Part shown: in pieces, positions 22,892 through 37,800 of the stretch
Layout of the letters: each line of letters begins with the position of its first letter
Position numbering within the stretch: position 1 is the first letter of the stretch
Origin: Branchiostoma floridae
Taxonomy: Eukaryota; Chordata; Leptocardii; Amphioxiformes; Branchiostomatidae
Direction of reading: 5' to 3'
Assembly (NCBI RefSeq): GCF_000003815.2
Contig: NC_049993.1
Span: 8,478,675 to 8,542,674, forward strand
DNA length: 64,000 nucleotides
Notes under the pieces: generated by a model
What the model was told of the DNA's origin: nothing
The model's input: only the letters and a program-made list of their open reading frames with translations
The model's database searches: none
Program-made: the position numbers and the translations under genes

Positions 22892-25800
22892 TCATAAAAT
22901 GGTGCAGAGTTTTGAATTCTTGGTTTCCTTTTTCTTTGGTGCAGAGGACTTGCTCTGTTTCCTTGAGACGGGTGGCGGCCCGTTCAACATGTGGTTCGTG
23001 ACGGCCTGCTGCGAGTGTTTCTTCTGTACCTTGTGCAGGACTATCCTGTACGTCCCTGTTATACAACTTCTGGAGTCCTTTCCTCTGCTCTGTTCTAAGT
23101 GCTGGTCCGTGATGCCCAGATCGCGGAGCAGCATGCGCGCTTCGTGTTCTTCATGGCGTAAGTTCTCTTTCGAAATGTCCGCCGGGTTCAGGTGATAGTC
23201 GTCGTGGGGCTCCGGAAAGTGCTGTCCCCGTAGCCACTCCGAGTCCATGATCTGCTGTATGGACAGCCTGTCCGCTGCAGTGGGCTGCAGAATGTTCCTG
23301 ATCAGAGCCTGGCAGCTCGGCGACACGAACCCTGGGACGGAATAGTGCCCCTCCAGGATACACTTCTTCAGTTTGGCCACTGTCTCTGCCCTGAAGGGCA
23401 TCAGCCCTGTTACCATGAAATACAGCATGACTCCCAGAGCCCAAATGTCCACATACACACCAAGGTAGCTCTCATCCTTAAACAGCTCAGGAGCCGCGTA
23501 GGGAGGGGAACCGCAGAAGGTGTTGAGGGTCTCGTCCAGGCGACAGTGCGTGCTGAAGCCGAAGTCTCCGATTTTCACCATGGCGGGGGTCGCGTAAAAC
23601 ACGTTCTCTGCCTTCAGGTCCCGGTGGATGATGCACTGTTCGTGCTGCAAGGATGGACAGAGAATGAATCAGAACATTGGATTCATGGATAGGGACAATC
23701 AATCATACTTATCTATAATCTATATATTCTTCCTCTGTCAGGAGAATATCTAGGACTGACAGAAGCAGAAGCCAGTATAAGGTTATAATAACTTTCATAT
23801 GATTGTGAGGAAGCAATATTCAGGCTGCAAGGAAGACAGACAATAACTCATAACAAAAAATAATATTCATTTATAACCTAATATACTGGCTCCTTCCTGT
23901 GTCAATCACCCTGTATATAATTATGTAATATACATGTATGGTTCGCTGTGACATAACACTGCTTATGCTGCAAGAGGAGACATGCAATAGATCATAACAA
24001 ATATATTCATGGACAGGGACAGGGACAATCATATATTATATCCTATATACTGGGTCCTTCCTCTGTCGGTCACCAAGAATATAGGTTATACACAGTATGA
24101 TTGCGATGAAGCACTGCCTATGCTGCAAGGAAAGACAGAAAATAACTCATAAGAAATATAAACATGGATAGGGACTGTAAACAACCTAATACTAGTATAT
24201 TCTGTTTTCTTCTTCTCTCAGTCACTCTGTATGTAGGTTATATATGATTCAGGATTGTGACAAAGAAGTATATCTAGGTTATACACATATATGATTCTCA
24301 CAAAACACGCCTCATGCTGCAAGAAAATACAGGCAATAATTCAGAACAAATATATTCATGGAAAGGGAAAATCATCTATAACCCATATACTGCGTTCGTC
24401 GTCTGTGTCCTTCACCCTGTACATATTGGTTACATACATGTATAAGGTTATATATGATTCAGGACTACAACTAAGCACAGTTTATGCTGAAAGAAAACAC
24501 AGACAAGAAATAAAAAAAAATACATTCATGAATAAGGACAATCATAGTATGATACATAACCTATATACTGGGTCCTTCCTCTGTCTGTCCCAGTATATAG
24601 GCTACTGTAAATGCAGAAATATTCGCGGTGGATTAATGTTCGCGGTTTTCGCGGTGACCACTTCACCGCGAATTTAAATCCACCGCGAACATTTTTCTAT
24701 AATGGTTTTAGATTGCAGTCTATGATGTTACCGCGAAATTAAATCCACCGCGAAAAGTCCTTTTTCCCGCTACCGCGAAATTAAATCCCCGCGAACTTAA
24801 ATGCATTTACAGTATATTCATGTATGAAGAAAAAGCAGACAATAGCTCATTACAAATATATTCATGAATAGGGACAACCAGTCATACATGACCTATATAC
24901 TGGGTCCTTGACTACACAAACAAATGGCTTATAGATGTTGGCAACCTTTCAGCTACATTCCTCACAGCTTGATGCATGGTTACATGTAACTAAAATTAGA
25001 ACCCTTTTCATCGTGCAGCTACAGAACCAAGCATGTATTGTTATCAAAACTATTACAAATCTATTCAGAGAATCAGAATATCAAAATACACATGTATATA
25101 CCTTTTCAGTTTTCACAAGTGTATGCTCTGGATAATGTTTTATTTGTGAATGACAGATAGAGTGACCATTACAACAATGTTTCCAGACTTGAAAGAAAAG
25201 ACTTTTAACCCTGCAATTTCTACCTACTGTAACAGTACTACATTAATTTTGCAGTTTTATCAGGTCGTAAGTCATATACATGTAGGAATACAAATCTGCA
25301 ACCGGGCCAATATTTCAAGAATTCCGCAGTTACCCGCTTCAGAGCCTGAATGGATTATACTACTCTACCACAATTTTGACACTCAAGAAAAATATCAAAC
25401 TTTACACATGGAACATTCATACCAGTTCCTTACCCTACAACAAAACAAAGAAAGGCATTTTGACCTACCATGTGTTTAACAGCTGACACGACTTGTGCAA
25501 ACAGTGCCCTGGCATCATCCTCCACCAATTTCCCATCTGTAGAGATCTTAGTGAAGAGCTCCCCTCCTGGAGCATACTCCATCACTAGGTGCAGCTTGGT
25601 TAGGGTCTCCACCACCTGAAAACAACAACAACCGTACTGTCAGTTATTTATCACATCATCTAAAGTTTTCCATCTATAGACAGCTACCGTCGTCATGGCA
25701 ATATGGACTCTACTTCTTCTTAACATTAAAATAAATACCAATTGTGATATAACGGGGGCCGCCCTAAGACGGTCCCCGTCGTAAGACGGTACGGATTTTT

Positions 25801-28800
25801 TGCTGATCTTATTATCCATAAGTACACCGTGTTTGTTGCCACTGACTATGTTGATTACAAAGGTAAATAAACCAAGTCCATGCACACAGCTTTAATTTGC
25901 ATTCCAAGTATACTTTAACATATTTACTTCATGTTTTTTAAGAGCAGAATTCTAACAGTAATGTTGACAGTGCTGAATCACTGCGGTCACCGGCCTCTGC
26001 GTATTGGCGGCTCGTGTCGCTAACAATACGAACTCATCCAAGCAGTCATACAACTGCCATGATACACATAAATAAAGCTCCATAAAACACTATGAATATG
26101 GGTCTTCAAATGTTTGTTGAGTAGAAAAGCAACCAAAAGGAAGCGACATAAACATTGCCACCATTGTACTCCCAAGGGAGTTTGGCCGTGAAGGTGGCAG
26201 ACTAGAGAACGCTCCAAAGATTTCTTTGACTGTAACAAATGATTCGTGCTGTCTATGAAAATAAGACTTGACAGAGAGATGTAGATGATATTTTCATATA
26301 ATCAGACGGAGTTTTGTTGATGTTGGCGGTGTCGTTTTTTCGTAATGTTTTTTTTAGTCGGGCATTCACAATCAGTGCATTCAGCCCATTGCCCGTAAAA
26401 CATCAGCTGGATTGTTCTAGGTACAGCCTTCCTCACGTGAGACAAGAAGTACATACAGTCACGATTTTACTGTCAAAAGAAAGCTAAAATATCATACTAT
26501 TAATTTTTTTCTGTGTACTTAAATTTACCACTTACTTCTGAAGAGAGCAAAATATAAAAAAAAAGCGTACCGAGTTAGGCACACTGTCCAGCGTAGCACA
26601 AAATTGGAAGGTTACATACACGAAATTGTCTCTCAGTGTTTGCCGCTTGTAACACGCAGCGCGAAAGGTTCATGAACCACATGAATGCATTTCTTATTCA
26701 AGTATGTTGTTCAAATCTATGAGTAAAAAATTCAGTCATCAAAATTTGACCACTCTCAGGCAACTAGCGATGGAGCGCCATGAGTTTGAGCGCAAGAAAA
26801 AGCGTACCGTGTTGGGGCACCTCCCGTTAGTGACATTAATAAAAGAAAGTAAGAAAGTTTAAAACCTTATCTCCATGAACAGTCACAAAACTAAATTTTG
26901 TCCTTCCCATCTTAGTTCCGAATGTTACAATTACTGCAGAACCTCTGCTGTACGATGTGTTACTTGTCTTTGAAGGGATGGAAACCCAAAGGTCATATAC
27001 ACTGGTTTATACTAGGTTCAAGTTCCTGTATTGGACACTAGTCGAAGGGAAGGGACTGCAGTTCACCAGCATCATTTAGAATTAGAGGGAGACTCAGCCA
27101 TAAGTTGTATTTGATGAAATAATCTTTGACTTCAAGTATGCTAAAGACATGTCACTGACATGTCACTAAGAATAAGGGTCGCTCTTTGTGCTCTATGGAA
27201 ATTTTGGAACATTGCAGACTTTCAACTATCTTCTTTCTCCCTACAGTCAGTATCAGCATCAGTGTTGCAGCAGCTCCATTTATTAATGTACTTTTGGGAC
27301 TGCTGTTGATTAACTAACGTCTTAATTACACAAAGATTGATGAACAACCCCTCCTTGATGAATTTTCCTCCAAAATTCCACAACCCCTGGTAGATCCATT
27401 AAGATAATCCCCCAAATCTTTGTAACAAATCTCTTTCTATGGTAATTCCTTTTATAAATCTACTGGGCATATCTCACATAATCACGGGATACGAAGCTAC
27501 AGGAACTGACCTCGTATAACCTGATGACATTGGGATGTCGGAGTTTCTCCATGCTGGATATCTCTCTGGACAGGAGCCTCTGTGTTTTCTGGTCCAGTTT
27601 GGTTTTATCCAGGATCTTCACTGCTACTTTTTCTGTCAAACAAACACAGAAACAAACATCAGTCTGTAAAATGTCTGAGACCAAATACAGCCATTGCAAT
27701 CATTGTTTAGAATGTTAAACGACAAAAAACATGACACTTGGACAGTAGAAATTGCTATGCTATTTTGATATATATTTGTACTGCCATTTTGATGTTTTAA
27801 TACAATGTAAATTGCAATACAAAATATGGGATGTTTTGAGCAAAATTGAATTGAATTGTGTGTTCTTATGATGTGAGTGGAATATATTTCAGCCTAGAAA
27901 GGGCTGCAAAATTTCACAAGTCAATAATTCATTCATTCATTCATTCATTCATTCACTCATCACAAAGACTTGTTCAAAGGCTGCCTTTACTTTAGAATTA
28001 GAAGTCTTCTTCTCTATTTCTTTCTCCTCTCTCCAGATAAAAAATTGTATACATGTGTCAGTAATTTAGCGATATTACAAGACTTGGTACATCCATTTCA
28101 AGCAAAATATACTACTTTACTGGGAGACTCAATAATGCTCTTACAGCAGATAACAAATGTACCGATGCAGCGTTTTGGAAGATGAAAAAGAACATCATAA
28201 ATTTCCACTGGTACAAGTCCCATTGCCTCCCCCACACTCCCTAAAGATGAATATGACTGCCATTAATCTACAGGCTATACTTTTTGTTGTACAGGCTTGC
28301 ATCCTATGGTCTGACATTTATAGGTAGTAAATGCCTTGACATTTAAACGAGGCGTATCTTTATTTGGTGCAGCAGTAAGCATTAGACCTATTTCTTCACA
28401 GTCTTACAGCGCTCAGTCTTACTAATATGAATAATGTCAGCCTGCAGGGTAAGATTTAACCAGTTCCTGGAGAGAGATTTATGGCGGATATATGGAGATA
28501 CATGAATAAAAATGTGCAAATCATGGTTTTTGATAGGACAGTCTGAAGATTTTGCCTGACATTTATATATGTTGATAGGTAATACATATCTCCCTCTTTG
28601 TACATGTACATGCATGATGCAGGGCTCGAAATACTGGGTGCATGTGCACCCAGGTGCACCCATAATTGGAGATGTGCACCCAAAATTTTCTTAGGTTTGT
28701 GTATGTAAAGGTATCAAAGTATACTAGTATACATCATATCCTTGACATCTAAGTGTTAGAAAGATAATAAAAATGTCTGTTATGGTACTTGTTTAAGAAT

Positions 28801-31800
28801 TTGATAGCATGTAACTAAGTTTTATTACTATGTTATTACTTCAATTTAAGTGGTGCACCCAAAATTTTTTGGTGAACCCAATTTCTTAAGCTGGGTGCAC
28901 CAGTGCACCTAATCCCAAAAATGAATTTCGAGCCCTGATGATGTAACTGAGCCTTGTAGCACGCACTGCAAATACCTACTAGTATTGGTTGCGGAGAATC
29001 AAATTTGATCAAACCCACATTCTAACTCGATTTATATACAACCATCCAGGGTTCGGAATCAAAGCTAAACTGGTTACGTGTGCAAACTAGAGCACATTTG
29101 AAATCAGATTCACGTGTTTGGAGATACAATACACAAGTACATGTAGCTTGTGACGTAATATACACCGTCATCCAGATATCACTGGCATGTGATCCTTATG
29201 ATTTAGTGACTTCTGAGTTATTATGAGAGTTATTTCCAGTTAGATAGTATACTGTCTAGTACGAATTTTGTCCTGTCATTATAGTGAGTAGTAATGCTGA
29301 AGAAGAGTGATGGATGTCACTTAAATCGTCAGATTAAATCTAAAATCTTATTCAGTTGTAGAGATTGAATACTACCTATCAGGATGTCTCACGTACTTTG
29401 TGAGATATAACTGATGTTCCTTGTTTTTCTTGTTTTTTATTTTGATACTTGCGAAAGTCACATTCAGCTTAAAAGGCCACTTTTTATGGAGGTCAAGAGG
29501 TCAGACAGTGTGTTGACATGGAACTTTTGTAACTTTTACAGTCAGTTCTAATAACCAAATTCAATAAAAGGAGATATCAAAGCCCACTGAGACACGCCTT
29601 TAAGATAGAGTATGAAAAACAAGTCATTTTCTTTCTGCATGTACGTTTTACGATCTCTGCCATGCCCTCTTTTTGTACTTCTGGCTTTCTGCACACTTTT
29701 ACGGCGCTGCAGGGAATCCCCCTTTCCATCACGTCAACATCATTTCGTCAGCACTCTCTCGAAGGATCCGTAATGGCGCCGTTACGCCGCGAGTCCGACA
29801 CGCCGGTACCGGCTTATGTCACCATTGGTGGGAGTACTTAGCGATATTGACTCTCTTACGGCTGATCCCGCGTACATTAGTTACGACCCTTAATGTCCCG
29901 GGGTGGGGTGATGGAGCATGAATCATCCGTGATCCGCACCTCACACGGCTGCAGCACAGAACTAGGCCAGACAGATGGAGTGAGGCACTGTTCGTGTCAT
30001 TTCCGTCAATCTTAAATGTAATGATGTTGTTGGACTTCTTGCTACATAGTTTTATATCGGACAACAGTTTCTTCTGGCAAAAACCTTACGATCAGTGCAA
30101 TGTGATTGCTGCACTGTTCATGTCACTTCAGTCCATCTTACATGTGATGATGTTGTTGGACTTCTCACTATGCTAGCTTTATGACCAACATAAAACAGTT
30201 TCTTCTGGCAAAAACCTTAGAATTGGTGCACTGTGATCACAGCACTGTTCATCTCACTTCAATCCATCTTACATTGTGATGATGTTGTTGGAATTCTCAC
30301 TGCACTAAGCTTTATAACTGACATTAAACAGTTTCTTCAGGCAAAAACCTTACGACCGGTGCATGAATGTGAAGCAGTATCGACCTTCGAACAGTCTCTT
30401 TTTTGTACCAATAGGTAACTTTAGTTAAGGACATGACCTACAAGTAGATTATCATCAAACCAATGTCCGGGGGGCTTAAAGTCTTACGGGATTGAAAACT
30501 TATGTTTTTAAGTGCAAAGTTTGGAGGGAAACCTAAGGTTATGACTCTGAAAGTCACTTCAGGATCTTAGCTCCTACAGTATCTAGCACGTGCCCCGTAG
30601 CCATTTTATCACCATATGCAGAGTTCATATCAGGTCTGTCTCCAGGACCCATACTTCTGTCCTAGGGTGGAAATTTGCTTGTTGGGATGGAAAAAAGAAT
30701 TCCCCCCTATCCATCCCAAAAATCTGAACTTCATGATATAAAACTGATGAAACTGTACATTCATAAGCTTAAAATGACAGCTTTTGCAATGATAATTAAC
30801 TGCACAGTGTCCCAAACAATGAGTGGGCAGAAAAAAGCTAGAGACAGCTCTAGTACATTTATATGCACATCAATGTGAATGCTACTTTCACTAGTGTAGG
30901 TATGCACACAAACGTACATAAAGCCACAGTGTACTTGAAGTAATGGGGAAGTAAGCTCCAACACTCAGTCTTATTGCTTACAACTTAATGGGGTGATTAG
31001 ACTCCACTTGGGTTTTGGGGGCTTCTTGTGAAATGTCTTGGGAAGAGGAAGGATTGTAGCAGTACATTTAGAGGGCATCACGGCAACAACCTGCAATTTC
31101 TGTTAACCCACACAGGAGTCTGGTAAGTATGCCTACATGTACCTGGAGCCGAATGTCTGGCTGAGTTTTCTGTTTATCCTCCAGGCTATTTAATACTAGC
31201 AAATATAACTCATAAGGCTTTTGGGGCAGAAACCACTGATGGCCAAGGAGATACCTCCAGGACTTTGTGATGGAAAAGTTGGTCAGACAAAAAGCTTCTT
31301 TAAGGATTTGTATGTAATTGACTGTGAACACAAGCAAGTACACGTGCATGTACATTGCCTTGGGGACTTCTGTGTCCATTCTGTAGACTCCATTCTAGAA
31401 TGGCAAAACTTTGCATCAGAGAGAATATTTCAAGACAATTCAATCCCTTAGGACTTCATAGAAGAACTACTGGATTTAAAAAAAGATTGAACTTTTATGT
31501 CAGGACATACCAAGTAGCAGTTGCACAAAAAGCAACTGGAAATGATTTTAGAAGATGTGGCAGTAGCTGCAGGCTATTTGGCACATAATGTTATTATTAA
31601 TAATAAGATATTAATAATTACCTAGATGTCTAACCTTTGTTAACTTACTTCTGGACTTTTCAGAGAGAATAATATTTTCTTGTCTATCTGTTTAGATTTC
31701 TTTTACTAGCTATCTGCTTTTTGGGAAGAGACCATCGATTATGATGGCTCAAGAGATAGCTACAGGACTTTGTGATGCAAAACTTGGGTTAGAGTACTTA

Positions 31801-34800
31801 GACAAAAAGCTTCCTCAGGACTTGAATGTAATTGTATGAACACAGGCGTGTACATGTACACGTGCATGCACATTGCCTTGGGCAGTACTGTCTCCTTTCT
31901 AAAACCTTAGTAACACTTTAAATCATACATTCCAACTCTAGAATTGGATAAAATTTTTAACTGCTAGTTAGTAACTGCTAAATCAGTAACTGCTACTTAC
32001 TAACTTAGCCTATCTTATTACCTTCATTGACTTACTTATTGAACCTGTACTGTAAATGCAGAAATGTTCACGGTGGATTTATGTTCACGGTTTTCGCGTT
32101 GCCGATTTCACCGCGAATTTAAAACCACCGCGAACATTTTTCCAGGGCATTAAGATACTACAGTGCAGCGTTCCCGCCAGGCATACGTCTTTACGTCTTT
32201 GGACGCATTTTTTTCTGGAAAGACGCACTCGGCTCAGCTGAATGCGTCCATAAAAAAATATGAAAGAAAGGCTGACCTGTACCACCAGTGTACAAAATGT
32301 ATCTGGAATCTTTTTAAAAATCTGTTTTTATACGAAGGAATCCTACCTTTACAATTTATACTTCAAATTCTTCACTTTCCGGTCATCCTAGTAGTCTGGG
32401 CATGGGGCGGAGCGCGGCACGCTTTACAACTAGCGGACCCATGTGCGACACACCCAGCCACGCGCCAGTCTGAGCTGTCCGTTGCGCAATGTAATTTTTT
32501 GTAGTCCGTGAAATACGTCTGACAGTCAGCATTCTTTAACACTCGAAGAAATCTTATGCAGATTTTATATTCTGATATTAACATGATACTTACTTGTCCT
32601 CAGTTTCACGTATTTGTTAAAGATTTGTGGGTAATACTAGTATTGAACAAGCAAACTGCTCTGCGCGAGTGCTGCACATCTCAACAAAAGTTCTCACACT
32701 GTGGGCAGTTGATTGGCAGTCGGTATCTTTGACAACAGGCCGCTAGCGCCAAGCAGTCTAGATTGGCCACCAGGTCCAAATCCAATCATCTTAATAACCA
32801 ATCAGCGTTTGATAAATGTAATGTTGCACTCTGTTATTGGTCACCGGAAAAAAACAAAAGTTACCGAGTATTAGCGCACGTGACGTTGGTAGCCGCCCGT
32901 GTCGTCTGGCAACTTGAGTTTCTTCCCTAGCTGCTAACAAAAAACGGTGCGCGGTAAATAAGTGAAGAATCCAAAACTAGACACTTTATTTCTTATTTAC
33001 AAAATTTCTTTTATTTCAAAAAGACAAAATTTGCGGCAGAAAAGGGGCCGCAATATTGTTGTCAAGCGTCGATCGAGTCGGCTGTGCACTCCGTGGCACA
33101 TGTCACGGCACGCCCCCCTCCCCAGACGGACCGTCGATCGCAGCGCCGTCTTTCTGGCTACTGCTTCAAGGTTACACCGGCAATGATCACTGCCAAAGAG
33201 GCAGCAGATCGTCCTCCTCGAGTAATGTATAACGTTCTTGATCTATTTAAAAAGAAATCCAGCCAAAGATTTCACGCCGAAAACGGGGTTACCTGAGGTC
33301 GCAGGAACAAACGCACGCTCGTGGAAAATGACGGCAAGGCCTTGTAAAACCCCACCGATTCAAAAAATTTGACTAAAATCATCGGGCAAAATAGAAAAAA
33401 GACACAAAGTGTGATGGCGCCATTATTTTATCGTCTCGGAAAAATTTTTGATGCGGGAGGGCGCAACATCGATCGCACGAGGTAACGTTAGACATTTTTT
33501 TTTTTCAATGACGGAAAATAATTGGCAGAATTTTTTTCACGGGCTGACGGACAGGCTAGGCCGCTAGAGCCCTGTTTCGAAGCATCAAAAAATCCAAAAT
33601 TTTCATATAGATATGTCTGGACAAATAATACCCGGGCCAGATCACGGAAGGCTGATTCCCTGTGCTTACAGTTGTTTTTAATATAACGTATTTTGATGAA
33701 GAGGGTGGTCGTCGATAACTGAAAATGGGAGTAAAAGAGGCAACCGACATCCAATCTCAAGTGCATGATTATCCTCTCAAATTGCAGGAAATTGTGTTCT
33801 AGAGGGTTTGAAAATCCAAATTTTCCCGGGGGAGCATGCCCCCGGAACCCCCTAGAATGCGAGCGCCTGCGGCGCTCGTCTCGCGCCTCCGGCGCTCATT
33901 ACGCCCCTCCCAAATATTTGGACGCATACTTTCAAAAACCTGGCGGGAACGCTGCTACAGTGCATGGTGCTACCGCGAAATTAAAACCACCGCAAAAGTC
34001 CTTTTTTCCGCTACCGCGAAATTAAATCCCTGCGAACTTAAATGCATTGAAGTAAGTAATATAGCTAACAAATGGCCCCTCCCATCTGATAAGTTAAACA
34101 CTAAGTGTCTTTCACATGTCCTTGAAGTGCCTGTGTGTTGTCCAATACCCATTGACACGCGTCCGTCACGTTCTTTCAGCTCTGCAAACACACTGACTGA
34201 CGTCACGGCTCTCATTCATCATCTCTAGGCATGCATGGCCAGACCTATTCAGTGTCTTTAATTTTACGTAGGCACGCCACAATACATATCCAACACAACA
34301 CAACACAACACAGTCAGGTCTACCCGTCTACCTGCCATACCAAATAAAACAAGTGCTGATTTGAAAAAAAAGGCATTTTAGCCAGATTGTGTTGAGGAAA
34401 TAGGACATTAGAATGTTAAGGAAAATGAGTTTTTTTTTGGTGCTAAGTAACAAAGGTGAACATGCAGTGTATTTGAAGGCTGCGGCTATTGACAGGATGT
34501 TCCTGTCAATAAGAATCTTTTAATCAATTGTTACACACCTTACAGCCTAAGATAAACTTGTGATCATGTGCAGAAATGCAAAAACAGCATGGCTTTCTTC
34601 CTTTTTCTCAAAATACCATGACTTGTGATATTTACTGACTCCGAGAACAAATATGCATTGTACAAGATTCTGCTTGGTAGGATTTCTATAGAAAATTACC
34701 AGAGATCGCCTAGTAAAAGCCCAGGATATAGAAAAGGGGAGGCCTTATATAAGCAACATGATACATTGTCATTTGAGGTTGGCTGTTATCCAAATGACTG

Positions 34801-37800
34801 ATGCCCATCTGTTCTGTACAGGGACTTCACAGCTTCAGTTTGACCATCTTGATGGATCTTGCTAACATGGTGATCGATCAACTGTGATGACAGTGCCTCA
34901 TGCAGACACATGTACATCTTTGCAGGGTCACTGTTGACAATCTGTGCTTGACAGGCATAAGTGCTATGTCATGTTAAATTCATTCTGCGTCATCAAGACT
35001 TCATATTTCATAATGTGAGGTGTAAAATGTACATGTAGAAAGCATCACAAGTATTTTTGGGGAGAGCTTCAATTAGTAGACTCTTACTAGCAGTCTTAGA
35101 ATAAATAACTGAGTCGGAAATGTTCAGATAAATTATTTATATTCATATATAAATAATTTATCTGAACATTTCCGACTTAAAAACAAGTGAAATGGATAAA
35201 ATTATATGAAAAAGCCTGTCTATATCATATCAATCATTGAGTTTCAAAAAAGGTGAAAATTTGGAGAAAAAAATGCCAAAATCGGCATGGGTACTGCGTA
35301 GTACAACTACAATTCGCGCCCTCCAAGCAGAGGTTGGTGGGGAAACTGTGACATTTTCATTTTTATGTCCCATTTTCTAATCAAAAAGGTCACAAAACAT
35401 TTGCACAAAGCAGGAAATATGAACTTCAATCAATACCATTTTCATATATGTATTACCACGTATTGAATAAAAAAAAGGCCAGCAAGCAAATACTGTAAAT
35501 GTATTTAAGTTTGCGGTGGTTTTAATTTTGCGGTAGCACCATGCACTGTAGTCTCTTACTGCCATGGAAAAATGTTCGCGGTGGATTTTAGTTCGCGGTG
35601 AAGCGGCCACCGCGAAAACCGCAAACATTAATCCACCGCAAAAGTTTCTGCATTTACAGTAACACTGTAGATGAATTGATCCAACATTAAGTCATCAGAG
35701 ATGGGCTAACATAGATGATATTAGCTGGCCGGAGATGGCAATATTGATTTTTCTGGATTTAACATGTGAAACACTGGAGGGAAGAAGACAAGTCCCTGGC
35801 TCCCGGGATTCGAACCTGGACCCACCAGAGCTTGCTAACCCAATACCATAACCACTAGGCCAAAAGGTCCAGACCAGTTGAGTTAGACTGGTCAGTTTGG
35901 ACCCCACTGTTAGTGTTACGCTACTCCCCCTTTTCTTTCCCCATCAGACGTGAGCTATCATACACGAGTGACGTTAGCTGGCCAGACAGCAGTATATTGA
36001 TTTTTCTGGACATGATATGTACCCCTGGCTGAAAATTAATTGCCCTGCGGTATAGCGGTAGTCCTTCCTTGGTAACTGCTGTTTGAAGCAACCAAAAGAA
36101 CACTGATTGAGTCCAAATGGAACGATTCAACATCAGGAAATTGTTCACGATGCAATTACGGGTAAAATTTGTCTTAGCCGAAATAACAAGAAAGTCATTA
36201 CTGTGATGATTGTGCACCAAGGATGGGAATTCCCAGGGGAGAATCTGCTTCTTTGAATAAACTTCTTGAAATATCCGAGTCTGTAACCTGTGTCCAACTG
36301 TCAGATGTTGTCTTCTATGAATTAAATACCGTACAGTATTACAAGTACATAATAATATAGGGCTCAAAAAACATGGTGCATATGCCTTTTTGTAAAACCA
36401 AGACTTTGCACACCTTACATGTACATTTGTAGGTACACCTACAATTGTACAATAATTGCACAGTCTAGTATACACCATATTCTTGACATTTCATAAATTT
36501 ACTGTTGTGTTACCTCCCCCAAAAGACTAAGTATACCTTTTTGTATTACTTGTTTTCAATTTTTAAGTTTAGCCTATAGAATTTCAGATTCAGGTTCTGA
36601 ACGGAGGTCTTTAAGTTCCATGCACACATTTTTTTTTGCCCAATACTAAATCAAGGCTCATATAAGTGCACGGGACTACTTACAAAACTTGGAGCCCTGT
36701 AAACATCAGATTTGATTCCCGGAAACATCAAAACTCACTTCATATCCCAGGGGTTACAAGATAACAGCCAAATCCTTTTACTGACCTATGAATATTTAAT
36801 ACTGTTTTTATCCCGTGCTCTTGACTTCTCAAAGAAAGCTATCAAGAACTCTCGCCCCTCAGGGGAATAGAAAGATAGTTAAGCCATGCAAGTTAGATAA
36901 CTCGCTTGATGATCAATTTTTGCCAACAGTCACATACATTGTGATTGTATCACTAGGTAAAATCTCAGTCTAATCATTCCGATAGTTTTTTTTTGTCTTC
37001 AATTCTTAGGACAGAACATTAGAGATGATAAAAAGGGGACTGAAATAAGTTAACCTCATTGATAATGTAACATGGGAACAATTGATGATATAGAAACTAC
37101 TACATGTTTGCATTGCCACCATTTTCATGTCTTTCTTTCTCATAAAAATCATTTTCCTCATTCACTCCCAATACTGTAATTTGCATTTAACTTAAAGTTC
37201 ATGGGGAATTAATTTCGCGTTAGCGGGAAAGTGGAGTGTCGTGGTGGTTTTAAGTTTGCATTAGTGCCATACACTATAGCCACATATTGTAATGGAAAAA
37301 TGTTTGCGGTCATTTTAAGTTCACGGTAAGACTGCCTCACAAAAACCGTGAACATAAAACTACCGCAAACATTTCTGCATTTACAGTATACATTGTAAGA
37401 GATGCATAATGTTTGCTGTAGACCTTTAAACTGTTCAACACAGGTTCTGTTATGTGTGTGTGTACATACAAATATGTAAGATCCCACCAAGGTGTTTTTA
37501 GGATTGAACTGACTTAAATACCAGCGAAGCCACGTTGGTTGCTCTGACTACGGGGAACTTGAAATCCCATAACCCCAGGACTGGAAGTTCGCCCATAATC
37601 CTCAGTAAAAGGTTAAGAGAGGAGGGGCATGGGAGGGAACAGATGATTGGCCTTTTCACAGGCACGGAAATCCTAGATTTTCTAATTCCTAACAAGGAAA
37701 CTAAGGCTTGAACCCTCAGAATTGTGAGTAGAAGAGAAAAAAAAAGTAAAACATGCGGGTATGGAATACACTGATATTGTAATAATTAGCTAATATTAAG

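Noticed and set aside
23345..23692. 115-codon + strand ORF
   Set aside because: Antisense to NIM1K kinase exon 4. High GC coding sequence leaves the opposite frames open.
35792..35870. Possible tRNA gene on the - strand
   Set aside because: Acceptor arms do not pair, and the tail is shared with a second SINE copy.
35921..36478. 185-codon ORF on the - strand
   Set aside because: It runs through SINE and MITE sequence and matches no family. Chance ORF.
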